From an uncultured Oscillospiraceae bacterium (GTDB taxonomy: Bacteria > Bacillota_A > Clostridia > Oscillospirales > Oscillospiraceae), in the NCBI GenBank assembly GCA_947631215.1, contig CANRKN010000039.1:1-16515 (forward strand): a stretch of DNA of 16,515 nucleotides. The letters are read 5' to 3'. Both the position numbers and the translations under genes were made by a program. A model generated the notes under the pieces. It worked only from the letters and a program-made list of their open reading frames with translations. It did not search any database and had not been told where the DNA came from. This document shows, piece by piece, positions 1-6,589 of the stretch (positions within the stretch are counted from its first letter, which is position 1; each line of letters begins with the position of its first letter).

Positions 1-699
1 GACACCACCACCAACCACCTGATGTGCTATAAGGCGGGGCTGGTGTCCTATTACGGCGCCAGCGTCATGAACAACTTTTCGGAATATGTGCGCATCAACG
101 GCTACACCGCCGCCAGCATACGGGATACGCTCTTTGCGCCCAAGCCCACCCTGGACATCCCCTCCGCGCCATACTGGTACGACGACGAGGACGAGAAGAT
201 ATGGTGGAAGCCGGAGAACATGCACCGTCTCAAAGCCTATCACCCGGAGACGGTGGGCTATGAGATCATCCAGGGTTCCGGCGTGGTGGAGGGCGAGCTG
301 CTGGGAGGATGTGTGGATGTGTTCCCTGAGGTGGTGGGCACGGCCATCTGGCCCACAAAAGAGGAATGGGTCGGTAAGATCATGTTCCTGGAGACCAGCG
401 AGGATGACATCGGCCCGGACTATCTGACATGGTATCTCAGAAATCTGGCCGCCCAGGGGCTGTTCGACGTGATCAACGGCATCATCGTGGGCAAGCCTGC
501 CCGCCGCAGCAGGTATGAGCCCTATAAAGAGGTATGCCGAAAGGTCGTCGGCGGAGAGGCGGGACACCCGGAGATACCGATTCTTTATAACGTGAACTTC
601 GGCCACGCGGAGCCCATCGGCGTCATCCCTTACGGGCTCAGGTGCCGGCTGGACGCGGACAACAGGACCCTGACGCTCCTGGAGCCGGCCACAGCATAA
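1..699 (+). CDS. S66 family LD-carboxypeptidase (MccF/LdcA type), 5' truncated by window edge
   Basis: The reading frame is already open at base 1 and reads DTTTNHLM before the first in-frame Met at 22, so the gene begins upstream of the window. Family S66 serine peptidases cleave amide bonds next to a free carboxylate: LdcA trims the D-Ala from murein tetrapeptides, and MccF cleaves microcin C-type aminoacyl nucleotides. In E. coli LdcA the nucleophile lies in GHSD. The D at base 1 would be the residue right after it, so the catalytic Ser is probably just outside. The other two triad members are visible: Glu at 391-393 (context FLET) and His at 604-606 (context NFGH). The glycine-rich GELLGGC turn also fits. 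The protein acts in the cytoplasm on recycled or imported substrates. The long acidic/aromatic insert around YWYDDEDEKIWW resembles MccF-like members more than LdcA. Family sure, substrate unknown. Confidence 0.88.
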   Translation, partial: DTTTNHLMCYKAGLVSYYGASVMNNFSEYVRINGYTAASIRDTLFAPKPTLDIPSAPYWYDDEDEKIWWKPENMHRLKAYHPETVGYEIIQGSGVVEGELLGGCVDVFPEVVGTAIWPTKEEWVGKIMFLETSEDDIGPDYLTWYLRNLAAQGLFDVINGIIVGKPARRSRYEPYKEVCRKVVGGEAGHPEIPILYNVNFGHAEPIGVIPYGLRCRLDADNRTLTLLEPATA

Positions 700-706
700 G
701 ACCAAC

Positions 707-739
707 AAAAAAACAGCGCCGCTCAAAAGAGCGGCGCTG
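707..739 (-). terminator. Intrinsic terminator of secG
   Basis: A perfect 11-bp stem (714-724 with 729-739, loop AAAA) is followed on the minus strand by a run of seven U (707-713). On the plus strand no T-run follows, so it mainly ends secG transcription. The S66 gene stops only 8 bases before the A-run. Confidence 0.9.
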
Positions 740-754
740 CGCTGTATTCAATTA

Positions 755-982
755 TCAGATGAAGTTCAGCACCAGAGTCAGCAGCACGAAGACGATGGCG
801 ACCCACTTTGTCATCTTTGCCAGCTTCGCGTCCCAGGTCTTGGCCTTGCTCTTCGTCATGAAGGTGTCCGCGCCGCCGGCGATGGCGCCGGAGAGGCCGG
901 AGCGCTTTCCGCTCTGGAAGAGGATGACGACGATGAGGAACAGGTCGGCGATGAGCTGCAAAACAGAAACGGCAATAGTCAT
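755..982 (-). CDS. secG: Preprotein translocase subunit SecG
   Basis: A 75-residue membrane protein, the normal SecG length. It has two hydrophobic helices (about residues 4-22 and 57-75) joined by the conserved cytoplasmic stretch FQSGKRSGLSGAIAGG and a Lys-rich segment ending in KMTKW. SecG associates with SecYE and assists SecA-driven export. An upstream in-frame TTG at 1015 would add 11 residues. I chose the ATG at 982 because AAAGGACGAG lies just before it, and because the -10 box at 1018-1023 puts the transcription start at about 1011, downstream of that TTG. The gene is alone in its transcription unit, between its own promoter and a strong terminator. Confidence 0.93.
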   Translation of the reverse strand: MTIAVSVLQLIADLFLIVVILFQSGKRSGLSGAIAGGADTFMTKSKAKTWDAKLAKMTKWVAIVFVLLTLVLNFI

Positions 983-1017
983 GATGATCTCGTCCTTTAT
1001 CCAAAATTCGCTCAATT

Positions 1018-1066
1018 ACTATACCATACCTGTCCGATGAAATCAAGGCTTTTTTCAGCTTTTTTT
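1018..1066 (-). promoter_or_regulatory. secG promoter with UP-element-like A-tracts
   Basis: Read on the minus strand: TTGATT (1046-1041), 17-bp spacer, TATAGT (1023-1018). Directly upstream are an A6 tract (1055-1050) and an A7 tract (1066-1060), one helical turn apart. This is the expected place for an UP element. Confidence 0.8.
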
Positions 1067-1083
1067 GCTATGATGGAAATGCC

Positions 1084-1112
1084 TTGTGAAATACGGGCCC
1101 ATGGCCTATAAT
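1084..1112 (+). promoter_or_regulatory. Promoter of the RluA-type gene
   Basis: TTGTGA (1084-1089), a 17-bp spacer and a perfect TATAAT (1107-1112). It overlaps an in-frame GTG at 1086, which rules that codon out as a start. Confidence 0.8.
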
Positions 1113-1136
1113 GGGCGGAGACGGGAGGGTGCCTTT

Positions 1137-1790
1137 ATGGAGTTTCTGTATCTTGACAAGCGCATAGCGGTGTGCTTAAAGCCCGCGGGGGTGCTGTCCA
1201 CGGACGAGCCGGGCGGGATGCCCTCCCTGGTGCGCCAGGCACTGAGGGACGAGCACGCCTGCGTACGCACGGTCCACCGGCTGGACCGGCCCGTGGGCGG
1301 GGTGATGGTCCTGGCCCGCAGCGTGAAGGCGGCCTCCGAGCTGAGCCGGCAGGTGCGGGAGGGGATATTTCATAAGGAATACCTGGCTGTAGTCCACGGC
1401 GTGCCGGACCCGGCGCGGGGGAGGATGGAAGACCTGCTGGCACGGGACAAGGCAAGGCGGCTCACCTATGTGACCGATGTGCCCGGCCCGGACACACGGC
1501 CGGCGGCGCTGGAATATGAGTGCGTTGAGAGCCATGACGGCATGAGCCTAGTGCGAGTGCATTTGTTTACCGGCCGGACCCATCAGATCCGCTGCCAGTT
1601 CGCCAGCCGGGGCATGTCCCTGGCGGGGGACCGGAAATACGGCGCGCCGGAGGATGAAAGCGCTATTGGATTGTGGTCGTATAAACTGTCTTTTATGCAC
1701 CCGGAGACAGGCGAAAGGATGACATTTTTGCATAAGGCGCCGCATATCCAACCGTTTTCGTTCTTCAATGCCCAAAACTTCGTTGAATAA
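1137..1790 (+). CDS. RluA-family RNA pseudouridine synthase (short form)
   Basis: A 217-residue RluA-type pseudouridine synthase, which isomerises uridines in rRNA or tRNA. The signature HRLDR is at residues 47-51 with catalytic Asp50, followed by PVGGVMVLAR. Other family blocks are KEYLAVVHG, the RTHQIR motif in the C-terminal half, and LAGDRKYG. The protein starts directly in the catalytic domain and lacks the N-terminal S4 RNA-binding domain of RluC/RluD, so it resembles the short TruC/RluA-like paralogues common in Firmicutes. The start is the ATG at 1137, preceded by GGGAGGG; the promoter covers the alternative GTG at 1086. It is monocistronic and ends in a terminator. The target nucleotide cannot be told from sequence. 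Confidence 0.92.
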   Translation: MEFLYLDKRIAVCLKPAGVLSTDEPGGMPSLVRQALRDEHACVRTVHRLDRPVGGVMVLARSVKAASELSRQVREGIFHKEYLAVVHGVPDPARGRMEDLLARDKARRLTYVTDVPGPDTRPAALEYECVESHDGMSLVRVHLFTGRTHQIRCQFASRGMSLAGDRKYGAPEDESAIGLWSYKLSFMHPETGERMTFLHKAPHIQPFSFFNAQNFVE

Positions 1791-1796
1791 TATACG

Positions 1797-1827
1797 AAAC
1801 CATCCATTTTGAAAATGGATGGTTTTC
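1797..1827. terminator. Bidirectional terminator between the pseudouridine synthase and AraC-type genes
   Basis: A 14-nt inverted repeat (1797-1810 and 1812-1825) gives a stem centred on CATCCATTTT/AAAATGGATG. Plus-strand transcripts end in TTTTC-ATTT and minus-strand transcripts in TTTCG. It separates two convergent genes and probably serves both. Confidence 0.8.
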
Positions 1828-1834
1828 ATTTATA

Positions 1835-2671
1835 CTATTTTAATTGTCCGGGGCTCACGCCAAAGCTCTCCCGGAAGGCCCGGAAAAAGGTGGAGTATTC
1901 CTCAAAGCCGCTGTCTGCGGCGGCCTTGTTCACGTTCTCGCCCTGGCGGATGAGCTGGGCGGCATATAATAGCCGCCGCTGGCGGACGTAGGCGTGGACG
2001 GTGCTGCCGGTCTGGGCCTTGAAAAGGCGCATGAAGTGGTACTTGCTCAGGTATACCCGCTCGGCCAGAGCCTCCACCGTCAGGGGCTTGGCCAGGTTCT
2101 CGTTGATGTAGGAGAGCGTCTGGGCGATCTTGGGGTCATATTGTGGCGGCGTCTCGGCCGTATCCCCGCCGCCGGTGAGGAACACCCGGTTCACGGCGAT
2201 GAGAAGCTGGGTCACCAGCGTGTCCCGCAGCGCCTGGGCGCCGAAGCCCTCATCCGAGGCGGCTCTGTCCAGGGCCTCCAGTACGCCGCCGATGACGCCG
2301 ATATCGTTTGGCGCGGGGGTGAGCAGATGGCGGCCCAAGCGGTCGGCCCCCTCAAAGCACTCAGAAAGGTCCGTGCCGCCGCCGGCGTGGGCGGGGTAAT
2401 TCCGGTCCAAGTACAGTATGACCCGCTCATAGGGCACGGACTTGTCGATGAGGGCCTTGTGGATGGTGTGGTGGCCGATGAGCAGGATGTCCCAGGGCCG
2501 CAGGGCATAGGTGGCCCGCTCCACCATATAGTCCACATGGCCGGATAAGAGGATCACCAACTTGTCGAAGTCGTGGAAGTGGAAGTCCCGCTCCTGGCCG
2601 GCGGTGTCCTTCAGGTGGAAATAGTGGTAGTCCTCGGTGAGGTAGCCCTCCCGGCTGTAGCTGGCATTCAC
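1835..2671 (-). CDS. AraC/XylS-family transcriptional regulator with N-terminal cupin
   Basis: From the proposed GTG at 2671 the protein has 278 residues. The N-terminal half is a cupin-like sensing domain: FHLKD, the FHFHDFDK histidine cluster, LLSG, and RPWDILLIGHHTIHK. The last 100 or so residues are the two-helix-turn-helix AraC DNA-binding domain, with LTVEALAERVYLSKYHFMR and the second motif GFEEYSTFFRAFRESFGVSP. The frame stays open to a GTG at 2737 and an ATG at 2704. However, a good promoter (TTGAAA-17-TATAGT, 2733-2705) runs through that stretch and would start RNA at about the ATG. The GTG at 2671 has GAGG 8 bases upstream and gives the N-terminus usual in this family. It is divergent from the symporter at 2838, which it probably controls in response to a small ligand. 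Confidence 0.88.
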   Translation of the reverse strand: MNASYSREGYLTEDYHYFHLKDTAGQERDFHFHDFDKLVILLSGHVDYMVERATYALRPWDILLIGHHTIHKALIDKSVPYERVILYLDRNYPAHAGGGTDLSECFEGADRLGRHLLTPAPNDIGVIGGVLEALDRAASDEGFGAQALRDTLVTQLLIAVNRVFLTGGGDTAETPPQYDPKIAQTLSYINENLAKPLTVEALAERVYLSKYHFMRLFKAQTGSTVHAYVRQRRLLYAAQLIRQGENVNKAAADSGFEEYSTFFRAFRESFGVSPGQLK

Positions 2672-2704
2672 GCAAAGCACCTCGCAAAAACGTGTTGTGG
2701 ACAT

Positions 2705-2733
2705 ACTATACAGCACATTTTGAAATGTTTCAA
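2705..2733 (-). promoter_or_regulatory. Promoter of the AraC-type gene with overlapping palindromes
   Basis: TTGAAA (2733-2728), 17-bp spacer, TATAGT (2710-2705) on the minus strand. Two interlocked palindromes cover the -35 and spacer: ACATTT-TG-AAATGT (2716-2729) and TTGAAA-TG-TTTCAA (2720-2733, plus-strand reading). They could be an operator for autoregulation; that part is inference. Confidence 0.65.
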
Positions 2734-2769
2734 GCACTCACGGCAATGTTATTTGCAATTATCTGTCGC

Positions 2770-2775
2770 TATAAT
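2770..2775 (+). promoter_or_regulatory. -10 box of the symporter promoter, poor -35
   Basis: A perfect TATAAT with no convincing -35 at 16-18 bp spacing (TGTTAT is the best at 17). A good -10 with a weak -35 is typical of activator-dependent promoters, which fits the divergent AraC-type gene. Confidence 0.55.
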
Positions 2776-2785
2776 ATGGCAGATG

Positions 2786-2812
2786 CTCCGGCGGGGTAAT
2801 CCCCGGCCGGAG
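2786..2812 (+). other. Stem-loop in the symporter mRNA leader
   Basis: CTCCGGCGGGG (2786-2796) pairs with CCCCGGCCGGAG (2801-2812), with loop TAAT and one bulged C. No T-run follows, so it is not a terminator. It lies between the predicted transcription start and the AAAGGGAGGG ribosome binding site, and may stabilise the 5' end. Confidence 0.5.
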
Positions 2813-2837
2813 AGCCATCCAAAGGGAGGGAGTTTCT

Positions 2838-4073
2838 ATGGATAAGAAAGCAGTCGCGAAGAATTACCGCTTTATGGCGGTGATGCTCATCGCCATGGTG
2901 GCGGGCGCCGTCGTGGGCTGGGTGTGGCCCAACGCCTCGGTGCTCAAGCCCCTGGGCACGGTGTTCATCAATATGATGTTCTGCATCGTGGTGCCCCTGG
3001 TGTTCGCCTCCATCGCCGGCGCGGTGGCCAATATGGGCAGCCGGAAGCGGGCGGGGAAGATCATGGGCGTCACCATCGGCACCTTCGTGGTCACCGGCGC
3101 CATCGCCGCGGTGATCATGTTCCTGCTGGTGAAGGTGTTCCCGCCGGTGCTGGAACCCTGGCAGGAGATACCCCAGGAGGAGATGGGGGAGTACGCCAGC
3201 TTCTCCACCATGCTGGTGAACTTCTTCACGGCGGAGGACTTCGTGGGCCTTCTGAGCCGGCGGGCCATGCTGCCGCTGATCGTGTTCTCGCTGCTCTTTG
3301 GCTTCGCCGTAAACCTGAACGGCGGCCATGATACCGTGGTGGGCAAGTTCCTGGAGGATCTGACGAATGTGATGCTGAAATTCGTGAAGATCGTCACCTA
3401 CTACGCCCCCGTGGCCTTCTTCGCCATCTTCGCCGACCTGGTGGCCTCCTACGGGCCCCAGATCACCGCGAGCTACGGCCGCGCGCTCATCCTCTATTAT
3501 CCCCTGTGCTTCATCTATATCTTCACGGCCTGGCCCCTGTTCGCCCGGTTCGGCGGCGGCAAGGGCGCGGTGAAGACCATGTTCAGCCATATCGCCAAGC
3601 CCGCGGTGGTGTCCCTGGGCACCTGTTCCTCCGTGGCCACCATCCCCACCAACATGGAGGAGGCGGAGGCCACCGGCATCTCCAAGGACGTGTCCGACAT
3701 GGTGCTGCCCCTGGGCGCCACCATGCACATGGACGGCTCCTGCTTCTCCTGCGTGCTGAAGATCGCCTTCGTGCTGGGGGTGTTCGGCCAGGATATGGGC
3801 TTTAAGATGCTGGTGCCCGTGGTGCTGGTGGCAGTGCTCAGCTCTGTGGGCATGAGCGGCGTGCCCGGCGGCGGGTACATAGGGGAGTATATCATCTGCT
3901 CCATCTTCTTCCCGGAGCAGATGACCATGGCGTTCCCCATCCTGGTGGCCATCGGCAACCTGGTGGACCCGCCCGCCACCATGATCAACGCTGCCGGCGA
4001 CTATGTGGTGTGCTATATCGTGTCCCGGTTCACCGACGGAAAGGACTGGCTGCAGAAGAAGCTGAGCCGATAA
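2838..4073 (+). CDS. Dicarboxylate/amino acid:cation symporter (DAACS, SLC1 family)
   Basis: A 411-residue membrane carrier of the GltP/DctA/GltPh fold. The HP1 tip SSVATIP is at residues 264-270, the TM7 block LPLGATMHMDGS at about 290-301, the HP2 block SSVGMSGVPGG near 340, and the TM8 block DPPATMINAAGD at 377-388. Residues matching GltPh Asp394, Thr398, Asn401 and Asp405 are kept (Asp377, Thr381, Asn384, Asp388). The position of GltPh Arg397, which binds the substrate side-chain carboxylate, is Ala380, and the NMDGT Asn is His297. The substrate is therefore probably not aspartate or glutamate; a neutral amino acid or another acid is possible. The start is fixed by AAAGGGAGGG. The gene stands alone and is divergent from the AraC-type regulator. 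Confidence 0.92.
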   Translation: MDKKAVAKNYRFMAVMLIAMVAGAVVGWVWPNASVLKPLGTVFINMMFCIVVPLVFASIAGAVANMGSRKRAGKIMGVTIGTFVVTGAIAAVIMFLLVKVFPPVLEPWQEIPQEEMGEYASFSTMLVNFFTAEDFVGLLSRRAMLPLIVFSLLFGFAVNLNGGHDTVVGKFLEDLTNVMLKFVKIVTYYAPVAFFAIFADLVASYGPQITASYGRALILYYPLCFIYIFTAWPLFARFGGGKGAVKTMFSHIAKPAVVSLGTCSSVATIPTNMEEAEATGISKDVSDMVLPLGATMHMDGSCFSCVLKIAFVLGVFGQDMGFKMLVPVVLVAVLSSVGMSGVPGGGYIGEYIICSIFFPEQMTMAFPILVAIGNLVDPPATMINAAGDYVVCYIVSRFTDGKDWLQKKLSR

Positions 4074-4090
4074 CATCTCCCGTATGTTAT

Positions 4091-4116
4091 GCCGCCGTCC
4101 TGTCCCGGGCGGCGGC
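4091..4116 (+). terminator. GC-rich hairpin after the symporter, terminator-like but without U-run
   Basis: A 10-bp stem (4091-4100 with 4107-4116, one G-U pair) with loop TGTCCC, 18 bases after the symporter stop. No T-tract follows, so termination would need another factor, or the hairpin may only protect the 3' end. Confidence 0.45.
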
Positions 4117-4242
4117 GTGACTATATCATGGGTGCGGTCCCCGGCATGCAGGAAAAAAATTTTTTTGGCAGACTGTGCATTTTTACCCGGCAAAAAGCCC
4201 GGACATGTACCATTCCCAATGCTTTGCAGGCATTTTGGCCGC
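4117..4242. other. Intergenic stretch before nrdD regulatory region
   Basis: This is the middle of the 314-base gap between symporter and nrdD. I see no gene in it. The one clear element is a 14-bp A7T7 tract (4153-4166), a palindrome likely to be intrinsically curved or rigid. A short open frame (4084-4293) has no ribosome binding site or recognisable product. Confidence 0.5.
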
Positions 4243-4258
4243 TTACAAAATATTGGTC
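4243..4258. promoter_or_regulatory. NrdR box 1 (distal)
   Basis: TTACAAAATATTGGTC aligns with the downstream box at an offset of exactly 32 bp and fits the AC-rich/AATAT/GT-rich NrdR pattern. It lies just upstream of the -35. NrdR is the ATP-cone repressor of ribonucleotide reductase genes and usually binds such tandem boxes about three helical turns apart. Confidence 0.75.
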
Positions 4259-4267
4259 ATGAGACGG

Positions 4268-4296
4268 TTGACAGGCACAAGATATTGTGCTAATAT
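4268..4296 (+). promoter_or_regulatory. nrdD promoter
   Basis: A perfect TTGACA (4268-4273), a 17-bp spacer and TAATAT (4291-4296). The second NrdR box fills the spacer, so bound repressor would block RNA polymerase directly. Confidence 0.8.
4275..4290. promoter_or_regulatory. NrdR box 2 (in promoter spacer)
   Basis: GCACAAGATATTGTGC has arms GCACAA/TTGTGC around GATA, close to the NrdR consensus. It lies exactly between the -35 and -10 of the nrdD promoter. Confidence 0.82.
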
Positions 4297-4322
4297 AACG
4301 GCTACCGGGATTATGTAACCAT

Positions 4323-4349
4323 CTGCGGCCTGCTCGTGCGCGGCCGCAG
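4323..4349 (+). other. Stem-loop in the nrdD leader RNA
   Basis: CTGCGGCC (4323-4330) pairs perfectly with GGCCGCAG (4342-4349) around an 11-base loop. It sits in the roughly 85-base leader, 38 bases before the start codon. There is no U-run, and no riboswitch class is recognised. Confidence 0.45.
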
Positions 4350-4387
4350 TAACTGTGGGATAAAGGATAAGAGAGGGGACGTACGCC

Positions 4388-6586
4388 ATGAAGATCATCA
4401 AGAGGAACGGTTCGGAGGTCGCTTTCGACATCACCAAGATCATCAACGCCATCGGCAAGGCCAACGACGTGGTGGATGAGGACCTGCGTATGACCAACAC
4501 CCAGATCCACCGCATCGCTGACTCGGTGGAGAAGGCCTGCATCGAGCTGGGCCGCTCTCCCTCCGTGGAGGAGATCCAGGACATGGTGGAGGAGCAGATC
4601 ATGGCCCACGGCGCCTATGAGGTGGCCAAGCGGTACATCACCTATCGCTATACCCGCTCCCTGGTGCGCCAGTCCAACACCACCGACGACCGCATCCTGG
4701 CCCTCATCGAGTGCAACAACGAGGAGGCCAAGCAGGAGAACTCCAACAAGAATCCTGTGGTCAACTCCACCCAGCGGGACTACATGGCCGGCGAGGTGAG
4801 CCGGGACATCACCAACCGCCTTCTGCTGCCCCCCGACATCGTGGAGGCCCATGAGCAGGGCATCATCCATTTCCACGATACGGACTACTATGCCCAGCAC
4901 ATGCACAACTGCGACCTGGTGAATCTGGAGGACATGCTCCAGAACGGCACCGTCATCACCGACACCCTCATCGAGCGGCCTCACTCCTTTGCCACCGCCT
5001 GCAACATCGCCACCCAGATCGTGGCCCAGGTGGCCTCCAACCAGTACGGCGGCCAGTCCATATCCCTGGCCCACCTGGCCCCCTTCGTGCAGGTGAGCCG
5101 GGAGAAGATCCGCGCCGTGGTCCGGGACGAGATCAGCACTCTGGGCGTCATCCCCGAAAAAGAGCAGGTGGACGCGATCGTGGAAAAGCGCCTGCGGGAG
5201 GAGATCCGCCGGGGCGTGCAGACCATCCAGTACCAGGTGGTGACGCTCCTCACCACCAACGGACAGGCCCCCTTCGTCACCGTGTTCATGTACCTCAACG
5301 AGGCCAGGAGTGAGCAGGAGAAGAGGGACCTGGCCATCATCATCGAGGAGACCCTCCTGCAGCGCTATGAGGGCGTGAAGAACGAGCAGGGCATATGGGT
5401 CACCCCTGCCTTCCCCAAGCTCATCTACGTGCTGGAGGAGGACAACGTGGAGGAGGGCACGCCCTACTGGTACCTCACAAAGCTGGCCGCCAAGTGCACC
5501 GCCAAGCGGATGGTGCCCGACTACATCTCCGAGAAGAAGATGCTGGAGCTCAAGGGCGACGTGTACACCTGCATGGGCTGCCGCAGCTTCCTGACCCCGG
5601 ACCGGTTCACCGACGCCGGCATCGGCAACATCGCCAACGCCGGCAACTATGAGCCGGGCAAGCACAAATACTACGGCCGCTTCAACCAGGGCGTGGTCAC
5701 CATCAACCTGCCCGACGTGGCCCTCAGTTCCGGCGGCAATCTGGAGAAGTTCTGGAAGATATTCGACGAGCGGCTGGAGCTGTGCCACCGGGCGCTGATG
5801 TGCCGCCACGAGCGGCTGAAGGGCACCCTCTCTGACGCGGCCCCCATCCTGTGGCAGTACGGCGCGCTGGCGAGGCTTGCCAAGGGCGAGCCCATCGACA
5901 AGCTCCTCTACAACGGCTACTCCACCATCTCTCTGGGCTACGCGGGTCTTTATGAGTGCGTCAAGTACATGACCGGCAAGAGCCACACGGACCCCTCTGC
6001 CACACCCTTTGCCCTGGAGGTCATGCAGTACATGAACGCCGCCTGCAAGCGCTGGAAGGAGCAGCACAACATCGACTTCTCCCTGTACGGCACCCCCCTG
6101 GAGAGCACCACCTATAAGTTCGCCAAGTGCCTGCAGAAGCGCTTCGGCGTCATCGAGGGCATCACCGACAAGGGCTATATCACCAACTCCTACCACGTGC
6201 ACGTGACCGAGGAGATCGACGCGTTCACCAAGCTCAAATTCGAGGCCCAGTTCCAGCATCTGTCTCCCGGCGGCGCCATCAGCTACGTGGAGGTGCCCGA
6301 CATGCAGAACAACCTGGAAGCGGTGCTGCAGGTCATGCGCTTCATCTACGACAACATCATCTACGCCGAGCTGAACACCAAGAGCGACTACTGCCAGGTG
6401 TGCGGCTGGGACGGGGAGATCGAGATCGTGGAGGACGACGGCAAGCTCATCTGGCGCTGCCCCCGCTGCGGCAACACCGACCAGGACAAGATGAACGTGG
6501 CCCGGCGCACCTGCGGCTACATCGGCACCCAGTTCTGGAACCAGGGCCGCACCCAGGAGATCAAGGACCGGGTCCTGCACCTGTAA
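4388..6586 (+). CDS. nrdD: Anaerobic (class III) ribonucleoside-triphosphate reductase, glycyl radical enzyme
   Basis: A 732-residue enzyme that reduces ribonucleoside triphosphates to deoxy forms in the absence of oxygen. Residues 1-90 form an ATP-cone (starting KIIKRNGSEVAFD), the allosteric domain that senses ATP/dATP. The catalytic barrel follows, with the active-site loop CMGCR at 395-399. Near the C-terminus a zinc site of two CxxC pairs is intact (Cys669/672 and Cys691/694). The glycyl radical loop RTCGYIG places the radical at Gly710. The start ATG has AGAGGGG upstream. nrdG follows after 3 bases and encodes its activase. The two NrdR boxes at the promoter indicate repression when dNTPs are plentiful. 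No defects are seen. Confidence 0.97.
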   Translation: MKIIKRNGSEVAFDITKIINAIGKANDVVDEDLRMTNTQIHRIADSVEKACIELGRSPSVEEIQDMVEEQIMAHGAYEVAKRYITYRYTRSLVRQSNTTDDRILALIECNNEEAKQENSNKNPVVNSTQRDYMAGEVSRDITNRLLLPPDIVEAHEQGIIHFHDTDYYAQHMHNCDLVNLEDMLQNGTVITDTLIERPHSFATACNIATQIVAQVASNQYGGQSISLAHLAPFVQVSREKIRAVVRDEISTLGVIPEKEQVDAIVEKRLREEIRRGVQTIQYQVVTLLTTNGQAPFVTVFMYLNEARSEQEKRDLAIIIEETLLQRYEGVKNEQGIWVTPAFPKLIYVLEEDNVEEGTPYWYLTKLAAKCTAKRMVPDYISEKKMLELKGDVYTCMGCRSFLTPDRFTDAGIGNIANAGNYEPGKHKYYGRFNQGVVTINLPDVALSSGGNLEKFWKIFDERLELCHRALMCRHERLKGTLSDAAPILWQYGALARLAKGEPIDKLLYNGYSTISLGYAGLYECVKYMTGKSHTDPSATPFALEVMQYMNAACKRWKEQHNIDFSLYGTPLESTTYKFAKCLQKRFGVIEGITDKGYITNSYHVHVTEEIDAFTKLKFEAQFQHLSPGGAISYVEVPDMQNNLEAVLQVMRFIYDNIIYAELNTKSDYCQVCGWDGEIEIVEDDGKLIWRCPRCGNTDQDKMNVARRTCGYIGTQFWNQGRTQEIKDRVLHL

Positions 6587-6589
6587 GCC

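Noticed and set aside
642..1040. A 132-codon plus-strand frame over secG
   Set aside because: It is antisense to secG and passes through the terminator hairpin.
2769..4193. A 474-codon minus-strand frame opposite the symporter
   Set aside because: His/Gly-rich low-complexity translation, no ribosome binding site, and the opposite strand encodes a conserved transporter.
4084..4293. A 69-codon plus-strand frame in the nrdD leader region
   Set aside because: No ribosome binding site, it runs through the nrdD promoter and an NrdR box, and its sequence looks random.
4323..4387. Riboswitch in the nrdD leader (cobalamin or other)
   Set aside because: The leader is short and has only one simple stem; no conserved riboswitch core such as the B12 box was found.
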